The position numbers and the translations under genes were made by a program. This document shows, piece by piece, positions 8,971-17,713 of a DNA stretch of 64,000 bases. The number at the start of each line of letters is the position of its first letter. Positions within the stretch are counted from its first letter, which is position 1. The notes beneath the pieces are model-generated. The model saw nothing but the letters and a program-made list of their open reading frames with translations. It was not told the origin of the DNA and ran no database searches. The DNA lies in assembly GCF_024055895.1 (NCBI RefSeq), contig NZ_JAMXLE010000002.1, positions 124,001 to 188,000 of the forward strand, written 5' to 3'. Source of the DNA: Rhizobium sp. L1K21 (GTDB lineage Bacteria > Pseudomonadota > Alphaproteobacteria > Rhizobiales > Rhizobiaceae).

Positions 8971-10137
8971 CTAAAGCGCGGCGATATAATCGGCCAATCT
9001 TTCCGCTGCTTTGCCGACAATTGCGGGGTCGCGCAGGAAACAGGCGCGGAAAAACGGACCCCCGCCCGGCCCGAAGGCAGAGCCCGGTGCCAAGCCCACG
9101 CCCGTCTTGTCGACAATGTCGAAAGCAGCTTTACGCGAATCGGTGATACCGTCGATTTTCAGGAAAGCGTAGATCGCGCCGTCCGGTTTCAGTGTTTCCA
9201 CGCGGTTGGTCGCAATCAGCGTGTCGCAGAGAATATCGCGGGATTTGGCGGCTTTTTCATAATTGCGCTGGATGACGCTGTCGCCCTCATTCAACGCAAT
9301 CGTTGCGCCGCGTTGGAGGAATTGCGCAACGCCGGAGGTGGAATACTGGATGAGGTTTTCAATCACCTGGCCCAGCGCTTCATGCGCCACGATCCAGCCA
9401 ACCCGCCAGCCGGTCATCGACCAGTTCTTGGAGAAGGAATTCACGAAGAGAATGCGGTCTTCCGGCTCCATCACATCCAGGAAGGATGGCGCACGCTCGC
9501 CGGGATAGTAATAAAGCGCGTAAATCTCATCGGCGATAATCCAGATGCCGTGCTTGCGCGCCAGCTGCAGGATTGCCTTGAGATCGTCTCTTGTCGCTGT
9601 CCAGCTCGTCGGATTGGACGGGGTGTTGATGAACAAACCCCTCGTCTTCGGTGTAATGGCGGCTTCAAGCTTGTTGAAATCAAGTTCCCATTTGCCGCCG
9701 GAGAAGGACAGTTCCACCGGCACGGCTGATCCACCGCCCATTTCCATGGCAGCGGCAAAATTCGGCCAAGCGGGCGTCAAATAGATCATCTCGTCGCCCG
9801 GGCCGGTAACCGCCTGAACGGCAAGCTGAATTGCCTGCATGCCCGAGCCCACGACATAGCAGTTTTCCGGCTTCAGCGCTGCGCCGAACTTGCGGGCATA
9901 ATAGGCGGCAATGGCCTCACGCAGTTCCGGGACGCCACGCTGCCAGGTATAGAATGTTTCACCACCCATCAGGGCGTCTGCGGCAGCACGGCTGATGAAA
10001 TCGGCCGTCGGTTCATCACCTTCGCCAACCCACAGAGGCAGAAGACCATCGCGGCCGCGCGCATAACTGAACACTTCGACGATGCCGCTTTCCGGCGCTC
10101 TCACGGCACGAAGGCTCAGATCATCCGTCAGGCTCAT
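8971..10137 (-). CDS. Pyridoxal-phosphate-dependent aminotransferase (class I/II)
   Basis: A 388-residue fold-type I aminotransferase. Visible are the cofactor-binding Asp/Tyr region IIADEIYALYYYPGERAPS, the Schiff-base Lys in NSFSKNWSMTGWRVGW, and the conserved Asn in NTPSNPTSW. I placed the start at ATG 10137 (MSLTDDLSLRAVRAPESGIV) because GGAG sits seven bases upstream; an in-frame extension lacks a ribosome site. It lies upstream of, and same strand as, the Liv-type importer but 130 bases apart. Amino donor and acceptor cannot be assigned; aspartate/aromatic-type or a rhizobial-specific activity are possible. Confidence 0.9.
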   Translation of the reverse strand: MSLTDDLSLRAVRAPESGIVEVFSYARGRDGLLPLWVGEGDEPTADFISRAAADALMGGETFYTWQRGVPELREAIAAYYARKFGAALKPENCYVVGSGMQAIQLAVQAVTGPGDEMIYLTPAWPNFAAAMEMGGGSAVPVELSFSGGKWELDFNKLEAAITPKTRGLFINTPSNPTSWTATRDDLKAILQLARKHGIWIIADEIYALYYYPGERAPSFLDVMEPEDRILFVNSFSKNWSMTGWRVGWIVAHEALGQVIENLIQYSTSGVAQFLQRGATIALNEGDSVIQRNYEKAAKSRDILCDTLIATNRVETLKPDGAIYAFLKIDGITDSRKAAFDIVDKTGVGLAPGSAFGPGGGPFFRACFLRDPAIVGKAAERLADYIAAL

Positions 10138-10159
10138 TCCAATCTCCAGCATAAAAACA

Positions 10160-10184
10160 ACAAAAGAGAGGGCCAAAACGGCCC
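10160..10184 (-). terminator. Probable terminator of mscL
   Basis: Short hairpin GGGCC/GGCCC with a five-base loop, read leftward after the mscL stop and followed by TCTCTTTTGTTG, a T-rich tail. The stem is only five base pairs (six with flanking G/C), so the call is moderate. Confidence 0.45.
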
Positions 10185-10271
10185 CCTTACCCACCAACCT
10201 TATATGGTTTTCGGGCGCTTGTAATATGCGTTTTCTTTCTGGCCGATCAAAGTTTTTGACCGGTTGAAACG

Positions 10272-10694
10272 TCAGGCCTGCTGGCGCAGAAGATCGCGAA
10301 TTTCGGCCAGAAGCTTGATGTCAGCGGGCGTTTCCGGCGGTGCCTGTTCAGCCTTTTCCACTTCCTTGACCGTCAGCCGGTTGATCCCCTTGACCATGAG
10401 GAAAATGATCCAGGCGAGAATGAGGAACTGGATCACAACCGTGATGAAACTGCCATAGGCAAAAACCGCGCCCTGTTCCTTGGCCTCTGCAAGCGTTGTT
10501 GCCGTGACTGACGAGGACAGGGGAACGAAAAGGTTGGAAAAATCGACGCCGCCGGTGACCGACCCGATCAGCGGCATAATAATGTCATCAACCAGCGAGG
10601 AAACGATCTTGCCAAAAGCGCCACCAATGATCACGCCGACAGCAAGGTCCATGACGTTGCCACGTGCAATAAACGTCTTGAACTCTTCAAACAT
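10272..10694 (-). CDS. mscL: Large-conductance mechanosensitive channel MscL
   Basis: A 140-residue inner-membrane channel that opens on hypo-osmotic shock. It begins [20 protein letters not shown], with TM1 (residues about 15-45, including the gate-lining [14 protein letters not shown]), a periplasmic loop, TM2 (about 72-97, [20 protein letters not shown]) and a charged cytoplasmic helix. Length is that of the family. GGAGG lies seven bases before this ATG; an upstream in-frame extension has no support. Single-gene unit with its own weak hairpin downstream. Confidence 0.96.
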   Translation of the reverse strand: MFEEFKTFIARGNVMDLAVGVIIGGAFGKIVSSLVDDIIMPLIGSVTGGVDFSNLFVPLSSSVTATTLAEAKEQGAVFAYGSFITVVIQFLILAWIIFLMVKGINRLTVKEVEKAEQAPPETPADIKLLAEIRDLLRQQA

Positions 10695-10906
10695 CAAAAT
10701 GCCCTCCAGCTTTTGAGACCGACCGCCTCGTTTATACATTTATATTGCTAATACGATTTGGCCTCGTCTGCGCAGTCTTATTTTGGCAATTCAGTATTAT
10801 TTTCATGATCCGCACTCCAAGCGGTATCCCAACGTATATGTCTGCGTGGATTTTCTTCAGGCTGCATTTGGTCTAAGCTCAGCCTTCCGGAGGGGGAGGA
10901 TAGACT

Positions 10907-13900
10907 GTGCCGGTGAGCCAGATGCTGCCTGGTTGGGCAATCTTTGCATCAGCCATAGCCTATTTGCTGCTGCTGTTTGCCGTTGCCAGTTTCGGCGACC
11001 GCAGGCTTGGGCGCGCACGCCTGTCATCAGCGCGCGGCCGCCCGATCGTTTATGCCCTCAGCATTACCGTTTACTGCACATCCTGGACTTATTTTGGCGG
11101 GGTGGGACTGGCGGCGGAGCGCGGTTGGGAATTTGCCGCCATCTATATCGGCCCGATCCTCATGTTCACGCTCGGGATGCCGTTGATCCGGCGCATCATC
11201 GAACTGGCGAAGGCCGAAAAAATCACCTCCGCCGCCGACTTCGTGGCCGCGCGCTATGGCAAGAACCCGACTGTTGCGCTGATCGTGGCGCTGATTTCGC
11301 TGGTCAGTGCCATTCCCTATATCGCGCTCCAGCTCAAGGCCGTTTCCTCTTCCGTTGCTGCCATGGTGCCAACGTCGGAATTTGCGGCCACGGCAGGAGA
11401 ATTTTCCTTCTCCAGCCTGCCACTTCTGGTGACCATTCTTCTCGCCTTTTTTGCCATCATGTTCGGCACCCGCCACACCGATGCGACCGAGCACCAGGAC
11501 GGACTCATCCTCGCCATCGCCATGGAATCGGTGGTCAAGCTGATGGCATTTGCGACAGCCGGTATCTTCGTCGTCTTCTTCCTCTACGACGGTCCAACTG
11601 CGCTCTGGTCTGTGGTCAGCCAGAACACTCTCGCTGTCGATGCAATGAACTACGAAACGTCGCTCAGCCGCTGGCTTCTGCTGATCACGCTTTCTGCCTT
11701 TGCGATCATCATGCTGCCGCGCCAGTTCCATGTGACTGTGGTTGAAAACCGCACAGCCAGCGAGCTGAAGATGGCGGGCTTCCTGTTTCCGCTCTATCTG
11801 ATCGCCATCAATTTCTTCGTGCTGCCAATTGCGCTCGCGGGTGTCACCACGCTGGGCCAGGGTGGCGACACCGACCTCTATATCCTCAATCTGCCGCTTT
11901 TCGGCGGCGCACCCATTGTCTCGCTGATCACGTTCATTGGCGGATTTTCGGCAGCAACCGCGATGGTGATTGTCGCCTCGGTCGCGCTTTCGATCATGAT
12001 TTCAAACGATATCGTTCTGCCCATTCTGTTGCGGCGGCGGCTCACCGGCACGCAAGGGCTGAGCGAGGACTACACCAAGTTTCTGCTGCGGGTGCGCCGC
12101 ACCGCCATTTTTGGCGTGCTGTTCTTGGGTTACGCCTATTACCGGTCCACCGATGAAACGGCAGCACTCGCCTCCATCGGCACGCTCGCCTTTGCGGCCA
12201 TTGCACAGATTGCACCTTCCATGCTGGGCGGGCTGATCTGGCACCGTGCCAATGCACGCGGTGCCATTGCCGGCATGGCGAGCGGCATCGGTGCCTGGGC
12301 CTATTTTCTGCTGCTGCCAAGCCTCGGTTACGGGGATGAAGCGCAGGCCGGCAGCCTGCTGGGGCAGCTGTTTCCCGCCATCCATTCGATCGACGATCCC
12401 TTCGTGGAAGCGACCTTTCTGGCGCTCTTTCTCAACGTGGCGGCCTATATCATTGGCTCCTTGAGCCGGCGACCACGCGCACTGGAAAGCATTCAGGCCG
12501 GCGTTTTCATCCGCCGTCAGTCGGGGCCTGCCGCCTTCTCACGCGGGTGGAAAAGCCGGGTCAGCCTTGGTGAGTTGAAGGCCGCCGTGGCCGGTTACCT
12601 GGGAGACGAGCGCATGCAGCGCTCATTTAGAACCTATGAACGGCAAAGCGGGCGCATGCTTTCCGATGACGACCCGGCGGACACACATGTTGTGCATTTT
12701 GCCGAGCAGGTTCTGGCCGGGGCCATCGGTTCCTCCTCTGCGCGACTGGTGCTTTCGCTGCTTCTGCAAAAGGTGGAGGAACCCTCCTCGGAGACTGCCT
12801 GGCTGCTGGGACAGGCGTCAGAGGCGCTGCTGCACAATCAGGACATGCTGCATACTGCGCTTTCGCAGATGGATCAGGGCATTGCCGTCTTCGACCTCTC
12901 CAATAATCTGATGATCTGGAACCGTCGTTTCCGGGAACTTCTTGATCTGCCGGAATTTGTCGGTCAGGTGGGCTTTCCGCTATCGGGCATTACGGAGGCG
13001 TTGCGCGAGCGTGGCGACGTCTCTTCCAGCGGTAGCGCCGATCCGCTCATCGATTTTCTGACCCCGAACCGGCCTTTCTCGCTCACCGTCGGGGAAAGCG
13101 GGCGGATCGTGGAGGTGCGCACAAACCCCATGCCGGGCAAGGGTATCGTGACCACCTATACCGATATCACCCAGCAGGTGGCGGCAGACAAGGCGCTGAA
13201 ACAAGCCAATGAAACGCTGGAGCAGCGTGTTGCCGAGCGCACCAGCGAACTTGTGCGGGTCAACAGCCAGCTTGCGGATGCGCGCGCAGCCGCGGAAGAA
13301 GCCAATATCGGCAAAACGCGCTTCTTTGCCGCCGCCGGCCATGACATTCTCCAGCCGCTCAATGCAGCGCGGCTTTATTCCTCGACGCTGGTCGAAAAGC
13401 TCGGGCAATCGCAAGAGGGCGAGCTGGTCGAGAATATCGACTCCTCGCTGCAGTCGGTGGAAAACATCCTTGGTGCCGTCCTCGACATATCACGGCTCGA
13501 CACGGGTGCGATGAAAGCGCGCTTCTCAACCGTTTCGCTTGATGACTTCCTGCGGCGGATCGAAACCGATTTCGCCCCCATTGCGCGCGAAAGGAACCTC
13601 AAGCTGCATGTCGTGCCCTCCAGCCTGCATGTGCGGACAGATCCGACGCTTTTGCGCCGCCTTGTGCAAAATCTGGTTTCCAATGCAATCAAATACACGG
13701 TGACCGGCAAGGTGGTGGTGGGCGTGCGCAGACGCGGCGATGCCGCCATCATACAGGTCAGCGACACGGGGATCGGGATTCCGGCGTCCAAGTTTCAGAC
13801 TGTCTTCAAGGAATTTGCGCGGCTGAACGGCGGCATGAAAACCGCGGCCGGCCTCGGTCTTGGCCTTTCAATCGTTGACCGGATCGGGCGCGTCTTAAAC

Positions 13901-14413
13901 CACAAGGTGGAGCTTGCCAGCACGGAAAACCGCGGCACGACATTCCGTGTCACTGTCCCGCTTGCCCAGGCGGAGAAACAAAAGCCGCCGGCGTCAGCGC
14001 TCCCCGTGCAGGCGGCAGCATCGGCGCTTGGCGGTCTTTCTGTGCTGTGCATCGACAATGAACTCACCATTCTCGACGGAATGTCGAAACTGTTGAGCGC
14101 CTGGGGTTGCACGGTTGCATGTAGCCAGTCACTGGCTGATGTTCACCGCCGACTGGCAAGCGGGGCGAAGCCTGATGTGATCGTCGCGGATTATCATCTT
14201 GATGATGGCACTGGTCTTGATGCGATCCGGCTTTTGCGTGACTACTATGGCGCAGAGGTTCCCGCGCTCCTCATTACGGCAGACCGCACGCCGGATGTGC
14301 GCGCTCGCGCGGAAGCCGACAATGTAACCATGCAAGGCAAGCCGGTGAAGCCCGCCGCATTGCGGGCCTATCTCATGCATATTGCAGCACAAAACCGCGT
14401 TGCTGCGGAATAG
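10907..14413 (+). CDS. Hybrid histidine kinase with N-terminal sodium/solute symporter domain (CrbS/MxtR-like)
   Basis: A 1168-residue inner-membrane sensor. Residues 1 to about 560 form an SSF-type symporter-like domain with a dozen or so membrane helices (for example SITVYCTSWTYFGGVGLAAE). Then a PAS-like region (about 640-760), a coiled-coil, HisKA with His812 in AAGHDILQPLNAARLYSS, HATPase with SNAIKYT and GLGLGLSIV, and a C-terminal receiver with Asp1095 in IVADYHLDDG. The layout matches the CrbS/MxtR family, which in gammaproteobacteria controls acetate use with a LuxR-type partner. GTG start chosen because GGAGGGGGAGGA sits six bases upstream. No partner regulator is adjacent; a candidate lies at 39135. 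Confidence 0.92.
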   Translation: MPVSQMLPGWAIFASAIAYLLLLFAVASFGDRRLGRARLSSARGRPIVYALSITVYCTSWTYFGGVGLAAERGWEFAAIYIGPILMFTLGMPLIRRIIELAKAEKITSAADFVAARYGKNPTVALIVALISLVSAIPYIALQLKAVSSSVAAMVPTSEFAATAGEFSFSSLPLLVTILLAFFAIMFGTRHTDATEHQDGLILAIAMESVVKLMAFATAGIFVVFFLYDGPTALWSVVSQNTLAVDAMNYETSLSRWLLLITLSAFAIIMLPRQFHVTVVENRTASELKMAGFLFPLYLIAINFFVLPIALAGVTTLGQGGDTDLYILNLPLFGGAPIVSLITFIGGFSAATAMVIVASVALSIMISNDIVLPILLRRRLTGTQGLSEDYTKFLLRVRRTAIFGVLFLGYAYYRSTDETAALASIGTLAFAAIAQIAPSMLGGLIWHRANARGAIAGMASGIGAWAYFLLLPSLGYGDEAQAGSLLGQLFPAIHSIDDPFVEATFLALFLNVAAYIIGSLSRRPRALESIQAGVFIRRQSGPAAFSRGWKSRVSLGELKAAVAGYLGDERMQRSFRTYERQSGRMLSDDDPADTHVVHFAEQVLAGAIGSSSARLVLSLLLQKVEEPSSETAWLLGQASEALLHNQDMLHTALSQMDQGIAVFDLSNNLMIWNRRFRELLDLPEFVGQVGFPLSGITEALRERGDVSSSGSADPLIDFLTPNRPFSLTVGESGRIVEVRTNPMPGKGIVTTYTDITQQVAADKALKQANETLEQRVAERTSELVRVNSQLADARAAAEEANIGKTRFFAAAGHDILQPLNAARLYSSTLVEKLGQSQEGELVENIDSSLQSVENILGAVLDISRLDTGAMKARFSTVSLDDFLRRIETDFAPIARERNLKLHVVPSSLHVRTDPTLLRRLVQNLVSNAIKYTVTGKVVVGVRRRGDAAIIQVSDTGIGIPASKFQTVFKEFARLNGGMKTAAGLGLGLSIVDRIGRVLNHKVELASTENRGTTFRVTVPLAQAEKQKPPASALPVQAAASALGGLSVLCIDNELTILDGMSKLLSAWGCTVACSQSLADVHRRLASGAKPDVIVADYHLDDGTGLDAIRLLRDYYGAEVPALLITADRTPDVRARAEADNVTMQGKPVKPAALRAYLMHIAAQNRVAAE

Positions 14414-14427
14414 ACCATCAGGCCGCG

Positions 14428-14709
14428 TCAGTCGTCGCGATACTTCTTTTCGTAGGGCATCATCATCAGCGCTGTGCCGATGGATACGGCTCCCAGCAGC
14501 ATGGACAGCGGCATTCCAATGAGGAATATAGCCTTGAACAAAAGACCGCCACGCCCTGCGTGACTTGCAAGACCGGCAATATCGAACCAGAACAATGCGC
14601 CTGTAATGATGACGCCAACGGCCATGCCCAAGAGACCGTTCAGCGCCATGAATCGCAACATTGCGCGATGATCTTTGCGGGCTTCTTCCGGTGTCAATTT
14701 CGGTTTCAT
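14428..14709 (-). CDS. Small two-helix membrane protein, paralogue of the gene at 15638
   Basis: A 93-residue protein beginning MKPKLTPEEARKDHRAMLRF, with two predicted membrane segments (about 20-40 and 57-80) and a C-terminus LMMMPYEKKYRDD. No named function. It is clearly paralogous to the product of 15638-15940: the first 18 residues are nearly the same, as are FDI in the loop and ALMMMPY near the end. GAGG lies six bases before the ATG, deciding this start. It comes third in a same-strand cluster (paralogue, RGHDAT protein, this gene), though a strong terminator precedes it. Confidence 0.75.
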   Translation of the reverse strand: MKPKLTPEEARKDHRAMLRFMALNGLLGMAVGVIITGALFWFDIAGLASHAGRGGLLFKAIFLIGMPLSMLLGAVSIGTALMMMPYEKKYRDD

Positions 14710-14837
14710 GCAAAACCTCGTCTGAACAATCGAGCTTACGATAACACGATCCCGCATCGCTTTCACGCATCAAACGCCAACCCTCATGCGGCCAAGAGTC
14801 ACTACTTTTCGATCGACACTCAGGCTCTTTCGCAAAC

Positions 14838-14868
14838 ACAAAAAAGCGCGGGCAACTATGCCCGCGCT
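14838..14868 (-). terminator. Intrinsic terminator after the RGHDAT-repeat gene
   Basis: Perfect 9-bp stem AGCGCGGGC/GCCCGCGCT with a six-base loop; read leftward it runs straight into TTTTTTGTG. A textbook intrinsic terminator 23 bases past the stop of the 14891 gene. Confidence 0.9.
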
Positions 14869-14890
14869 CTGATAGTTCGGCTGATCGTGA

Positions 14891-15385
14891 TTATTTCACG
14901 TAAATGATCATCGATCCATCCGCCGCCTTTTTGGCAGCTACGACGTTTTCGAGCTCAACGCTGCGGTCCTGGAGGGCCTGCATGGCAGCCGGGTCGGCCT
15001 GAACCTGTGCATGTACCTCTTCCATCGCAGCCTCGTTGTCGTCACCCATCTTGATCTGGGCGGCCTGGTTGTCGGTCAAGGAGCTCACGCGAACGATGCG
15101 CACACCGTCGTCAGCTTCTGCGGTGGTGTTCATGCCATCCGTGCTCCCAGGGCCATTGGCCTCAACGGTGGCGTCATGGCCACGAACATCATTCAGCTTT
15201 TCTTCGGCAGTCTGTTCAGGCGCGACCACGTTTGTGTTCGCATCTTCAGTTGCCGGGCTGTTGGCTTCCAGCGTCGCATCATGGCCACGCAGTTCCTTCA
15301 CGGCTTCATCGCCAGCGGCGAAAGATGCTGTTGCGGCGACGGTCGTAAACGCGGTTGCGAGAAGTGCCTTCCTAAACGTATGCAT
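14891..15385 (-). CDS. Secreted protein with duplicated RGHDAT motif, function unknown
   Basis: A 164-residue protein with a typical Sec signal peptide (MHTFRKALLATAFTTVAATA, cleavage near SFAAG). The mature part has an internal duplication: ELRGHDATLEANSP at about residues 33-46 and DVRGHDATVEANGP at about 67-80, each followed by an acidic Asn/Thr/Asp stretch. The C-terminal half (about 95-164) is acidic and alpha/beta in pattern, ending GSMIIYVK. I recognise no family. AAGGAG eight bases upstream fixes the ATG at 15385. Its mRNA ends at the strong terminator at 14838. Acidic periplasmic protein; metal or polymer binding would be guesswork. Confidence 0.8.
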   Translation of the reverse strand: MHTFRKALLATAFTTVAATASFAAGDEAVKELRGHDATLEANSPATEDANTNVVAPEQTAEEKLNDVRGHDATVEANGPGSTDGMNTTAEADDGVRIVRVSSLTDNQAAQIKMGDDNEAAMEEVHAQVQADPAAMQALQDRSVELENVVAAKKAADGSMIIYVK

Positions 15386-15637
15386 TGTTTTCTCCTTCCT
15401 GTTTCTTAGCTTCGCCATCCTCAGAGATGATGAAGTCAACTTGGCTTCAGTCACCCTTTTTTCGGATGGCCTGAAAGAGCTAACACAAGAAAAATATTGT
15501 CTTTTTTTCTTTTTCTTGCCTGTCTTAATGCTCCCAGAAGGAACCCGTGACCGGAAAGATTGTTCCGAAAAAAATCTCAGTATTCGAAAATGCTGAAATA
15601 TAGCGCGTCCGCCGGAAGATAGCGGGCAGATCGGCGA

Positions 15638-15940
15638 TCACTCGTCTTCGTGATATTTGGTGCCGTAGGGCATCATCATCAAAGCGCCACCGAGGGCCGA
15701 ACCGCCGAAAAGAATGCACATCGGCAGCGTGATCAGAAAGACGGGCACGAATTTGTTGGACGCGCGCGTGGTGTGGGTCCTGAGGTTACCGATGTCAAAA
15801 TAGAAAATGCTGGCGGATACAATGATGCCGGCAATCACGCCATAGACAAAATGGCGCGCCATAAAAAAGAGCATTGCATTGTGGTCCCTGCGCGCCTCCT
15901 CCGGCGTCAGTTTGGGCTTCATCCTCATCACCCCGAACAT
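15638..15940 (-). CDS. Small two-helix membrane protein, paralogue of the gene at 14428
   Basis: About 94-100 residues. The homologous core begins MKPKLTPEEARRDHNAML (ATG at 15922), but that ATG has GAGG immediately against it, too close to act; ATG 15940 (MFGVMRMKPK) has GAAG five bases upstream, so I give the longer form while noting the doubt. Two membrane segments flank a short loop with FDIGN; the end reads GALMMMPYGTKYHEDE. Function unknown. It lies about 250 bases upstream of the RGHDAT gene on the same strand and resembles the third gene of that cluster closely enough to be a duplicate. Confidence 0.7.
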   Translation of the reverse strand: MFGVMRMKPKLTPEEARRDHNAMLFFMARHFVYGVIAGIIVSASIFYFDIGNLRTHTTRASNKFVPVFLITLPMCILFGGSALGGALMMMPYGTKYHEDE

Positions 15941-16025
15941 GTTCGCTTCGGGAATTATAGAACAGGTTCTCTTGCAAGTATACGCCGGCAAGCCCATCAG
16001 CATTCGCGATACGGCCGGTTTGCTC

Positions 16026-16616
16026 CTACATGGCGGGAAGGCTTGCTGCCGTCTTCCGCCGAATGGCTGTCGGCGGCCTTTTGTACGTTTCCAGAAACAC
16101 GGCATTGAAACGCCGCAAGCTGCCGAAGCCGGCCTGAACAGCGATTTCGGTGATCGGCAGTTGGGTATCGCTCAGCAATTGTTTGGCGCGCTGCACCCGC
16201 GCCGTGCGGGCAACCTGTCCCGGCGTCGCGCCGAGATGCTTTTTGAAAAGCCGCGTCAGATGCCGTCCGCCGACGCCGACACGGGCTGCCAGTTCTTCCA
16301 CCGTCGCACCGGGCTGGTCGAGCGCACCTTCGTCCTTGATCAAACGGGCGGCTTTTTCAACGATGGCGAGACTGCCCTTCCAGGCCGGACAAAAAGGCGC
16401 GGTTTCCGGCCTGCATCGCAGGCAGGGCCTGTAACCTGCCAGTTCGGCTGCTGCCGCACTCGGCAGAAATTCGATATTCTGCCGGTAGGGCTGACGCACG
16501 GGACAAACGCAGCGGCAATAAATGCCGGTGGTGCGCACACCGATGAAAAACCGTCCGTCAAAAGCGGGATCGCGCTTTATCCAGGCTTCTTCGCAAATGG
16601 AGATATCGAGTTTCAT
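16026..16616 (-). CDS. Ada-like methylphosphotriester-sensing AraC-family regulator (AdaA type)
   Basis: A 196-residue protein. Residues 1-75 match the N-terminal Ada domain: zinc/methyl-acceptor cysteines Cys34 and Cys38 (YCRCVCPVR) and Cys65/Cys68 (RPCLRC). Residues about 85-190 hold an AraC-type double helix-turn-helix (EELAARVGVGGRHLTRLFKKH and EIAVQAGFGSLRRFNAVF). There is no O6-methylguanine methyltransferase domain, so it resembles Bacillus AdaA or the head of AlkA fusions. Expected role: removes methyl from DNA phosphotriesters and then activates alkylation-repair genes. No alkA or ogt lies next to it here. Stop 16026 lies close to the 15940 start on the same strand. Confidence 0.88.
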   Translation of the reverse strand: MKLDISICEEAWIKRDPAFDGRFFIGVRTTGIYCRCVCPVRQPYRQNIEFLPSAAAAELAGYRPCLRCRPETAPFCPAWKGSLAIVEKAARLIKDEGALDQPGATVEELAARVGVGGRHLTRLFKKHLGATPGQVARTARVQRAKQLLSDTQLPITEIAVQAGFGSLRRFNAVFLETYKRPPTAIRRKTAASLPAM

Positions 16617-16733
16617 GCAGACATATTATACCACGCGGACGGGGCGAAGAAGAACCGAGTCCGAATCCGGCGAGCGCTTCGCGATGAGCCGCTGCATGGT
16701 CAACATCGCTCCGATGTTTCAGGATTTCAAAAA

Positions 16734-17654
16734 ATGCAAAATCAAAATTCAATGAGCGCTCTGGACTGGTCGCTGCTTGCCACACTTTCCCTTCTCTGGG
16801 GTGGGTCTTTCTTTTTTACAGGAGTCGCGGTCAAAGAGCTTCCGCCCTTTACCCTTGTTTTCCTGCGCGTTTGCGGGGCCGCACTGATTCTCCATCTTGT
16901 CATTCTCCTGCGCGGACGGCGGATGCCGGGCTCACCCAAAATCTGGTTTGCCTTCTTCGTGATGGGCCTCATCAACAATCTCGTTCCGTTTTCGCTGATT
17001 GTGTGGGGCCAGACGCATATTGCTTCCGGTCTTGCCGCAATTCTCAATGCCACGACACCGCTTTCGACAGCCATCGTGGCGCATTTTCTGACATCCGACG
17101 AGAAGCTGCGACCCCATAAGTTGGCTGGCGTTCTGGTGGGGTTTGCCGGTGTTGCGGTCATGATCGGGCCGGAACTGTTGACCGGCTTTTCAACCAACAT
17201 TCTGGCACAGGCCGCAATCCTGTTGGCTGCGCTTTCCTATGCTTTTGCCAGCGTGTTCGGCAAACGCTTCAAGACAATGGGTGTCCAGCCGATCCATACA
17301 GCCACAGGGCAGCTCACGGCGTCTGCCGCCATGGCCCTGCCGCTGGCCTTGCTGGTCGACAATCCGCTTTCGCTGCCCATGCCGGGCTTGGATATCTGGC
17401 TGGCCGTTGCCGGCTATATCATCCTCTCAACGGCACTTGCCTATATCATCTTCTTCCGCATCCTGGCCTCTGCGGGCGCCACCAACCTGGCGCTCGTCAC
17501 CTTTCTCATCCCCGTTTCCGCCATTCTGCTCGGCGTGCTGTTTCTGGGTGAAGTGCTGGAGACAGAAGAAATCATGGGGATGGTGCTGATCGGCGTCGGG
17601 CTCGCGCTGATCGATGGGCGGATATTACGGTGGCGACGGGTGAATGCCGCATAG
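16734..17654 (+). CDS. EamA/DMT-family transporter
   Basis: A 306-residue inner-membrane protein of the drug/metabolite transporter superfamily, with ten hydrophobic helices arranged as two EamA repeats. Typical patterns are LLWGGSFFFTGVAVKELPP at the start and ILNATTPLSTAIVAHFL in the first repeat. The start ATG 16734 (MQNQNSMSALDW) has AGGA nine bases upstream; a second ATG at 16752 is also possible. A much longer in-frame reading upstream is antisense to the Ada-like gene and is rejected. Substrate unknown; these export amino acids or metabolites. Ends at a bidirectional terminator. Confidence 0.92.
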   Translation: MQNQNSMSALDWSLLATLSLLWGGSFFFTGVAVKELPPFTLVFLRVCGAALILHLVILLRGRRMPGSPKIWFAFFVMGLINNLVPFSLIVWGQTHIASGLAAILNATTPLSTAIVAHFLTSDEKLRPHKLAGVLVGFAGVAVMIGPELLTGFSTNILAQAAILLAALSYAFASVFGKRFKTMGVQPIHTATGQLTASAAMALPLALLVDNPLSLPMPGLDIWLAVAGYIILSTALAYIIFFRILASAGATNLALVTFLIPVSAILLGVLFLGEVLETEEIMGMVLIGVGLALIDGRILRWRRVNAA

Positions 17655-17661
17655 GGCGCAC

Positions 17662-17694
17662 AAAAAAAGGGCTGCAACACGTGCAGCCCTTTTT
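17662..17694. terminator. Bidirectional intrinsic terminator
   Basis: AAAAAAAGGGCTGC, a seven-base loop, GCAGCCCTTTTT: a 7-bp GC stem with A-run on one side and T-run on the other, so it works both ways. It sits between the converging EamA gene and the beta-oxidation operon. Confidence 0.92.
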
Positions 17695-17713
17695 CATTTA
17701 ATGCTTGCCGCTA

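Noticed and set aside
15879-16733. In-frame upstream extension of the EamA transporter gene
   Set aside because: Antisense to the Ada-like gene and the small membrane protein; the transporter family begins near 16734 where a ribosome site is found.
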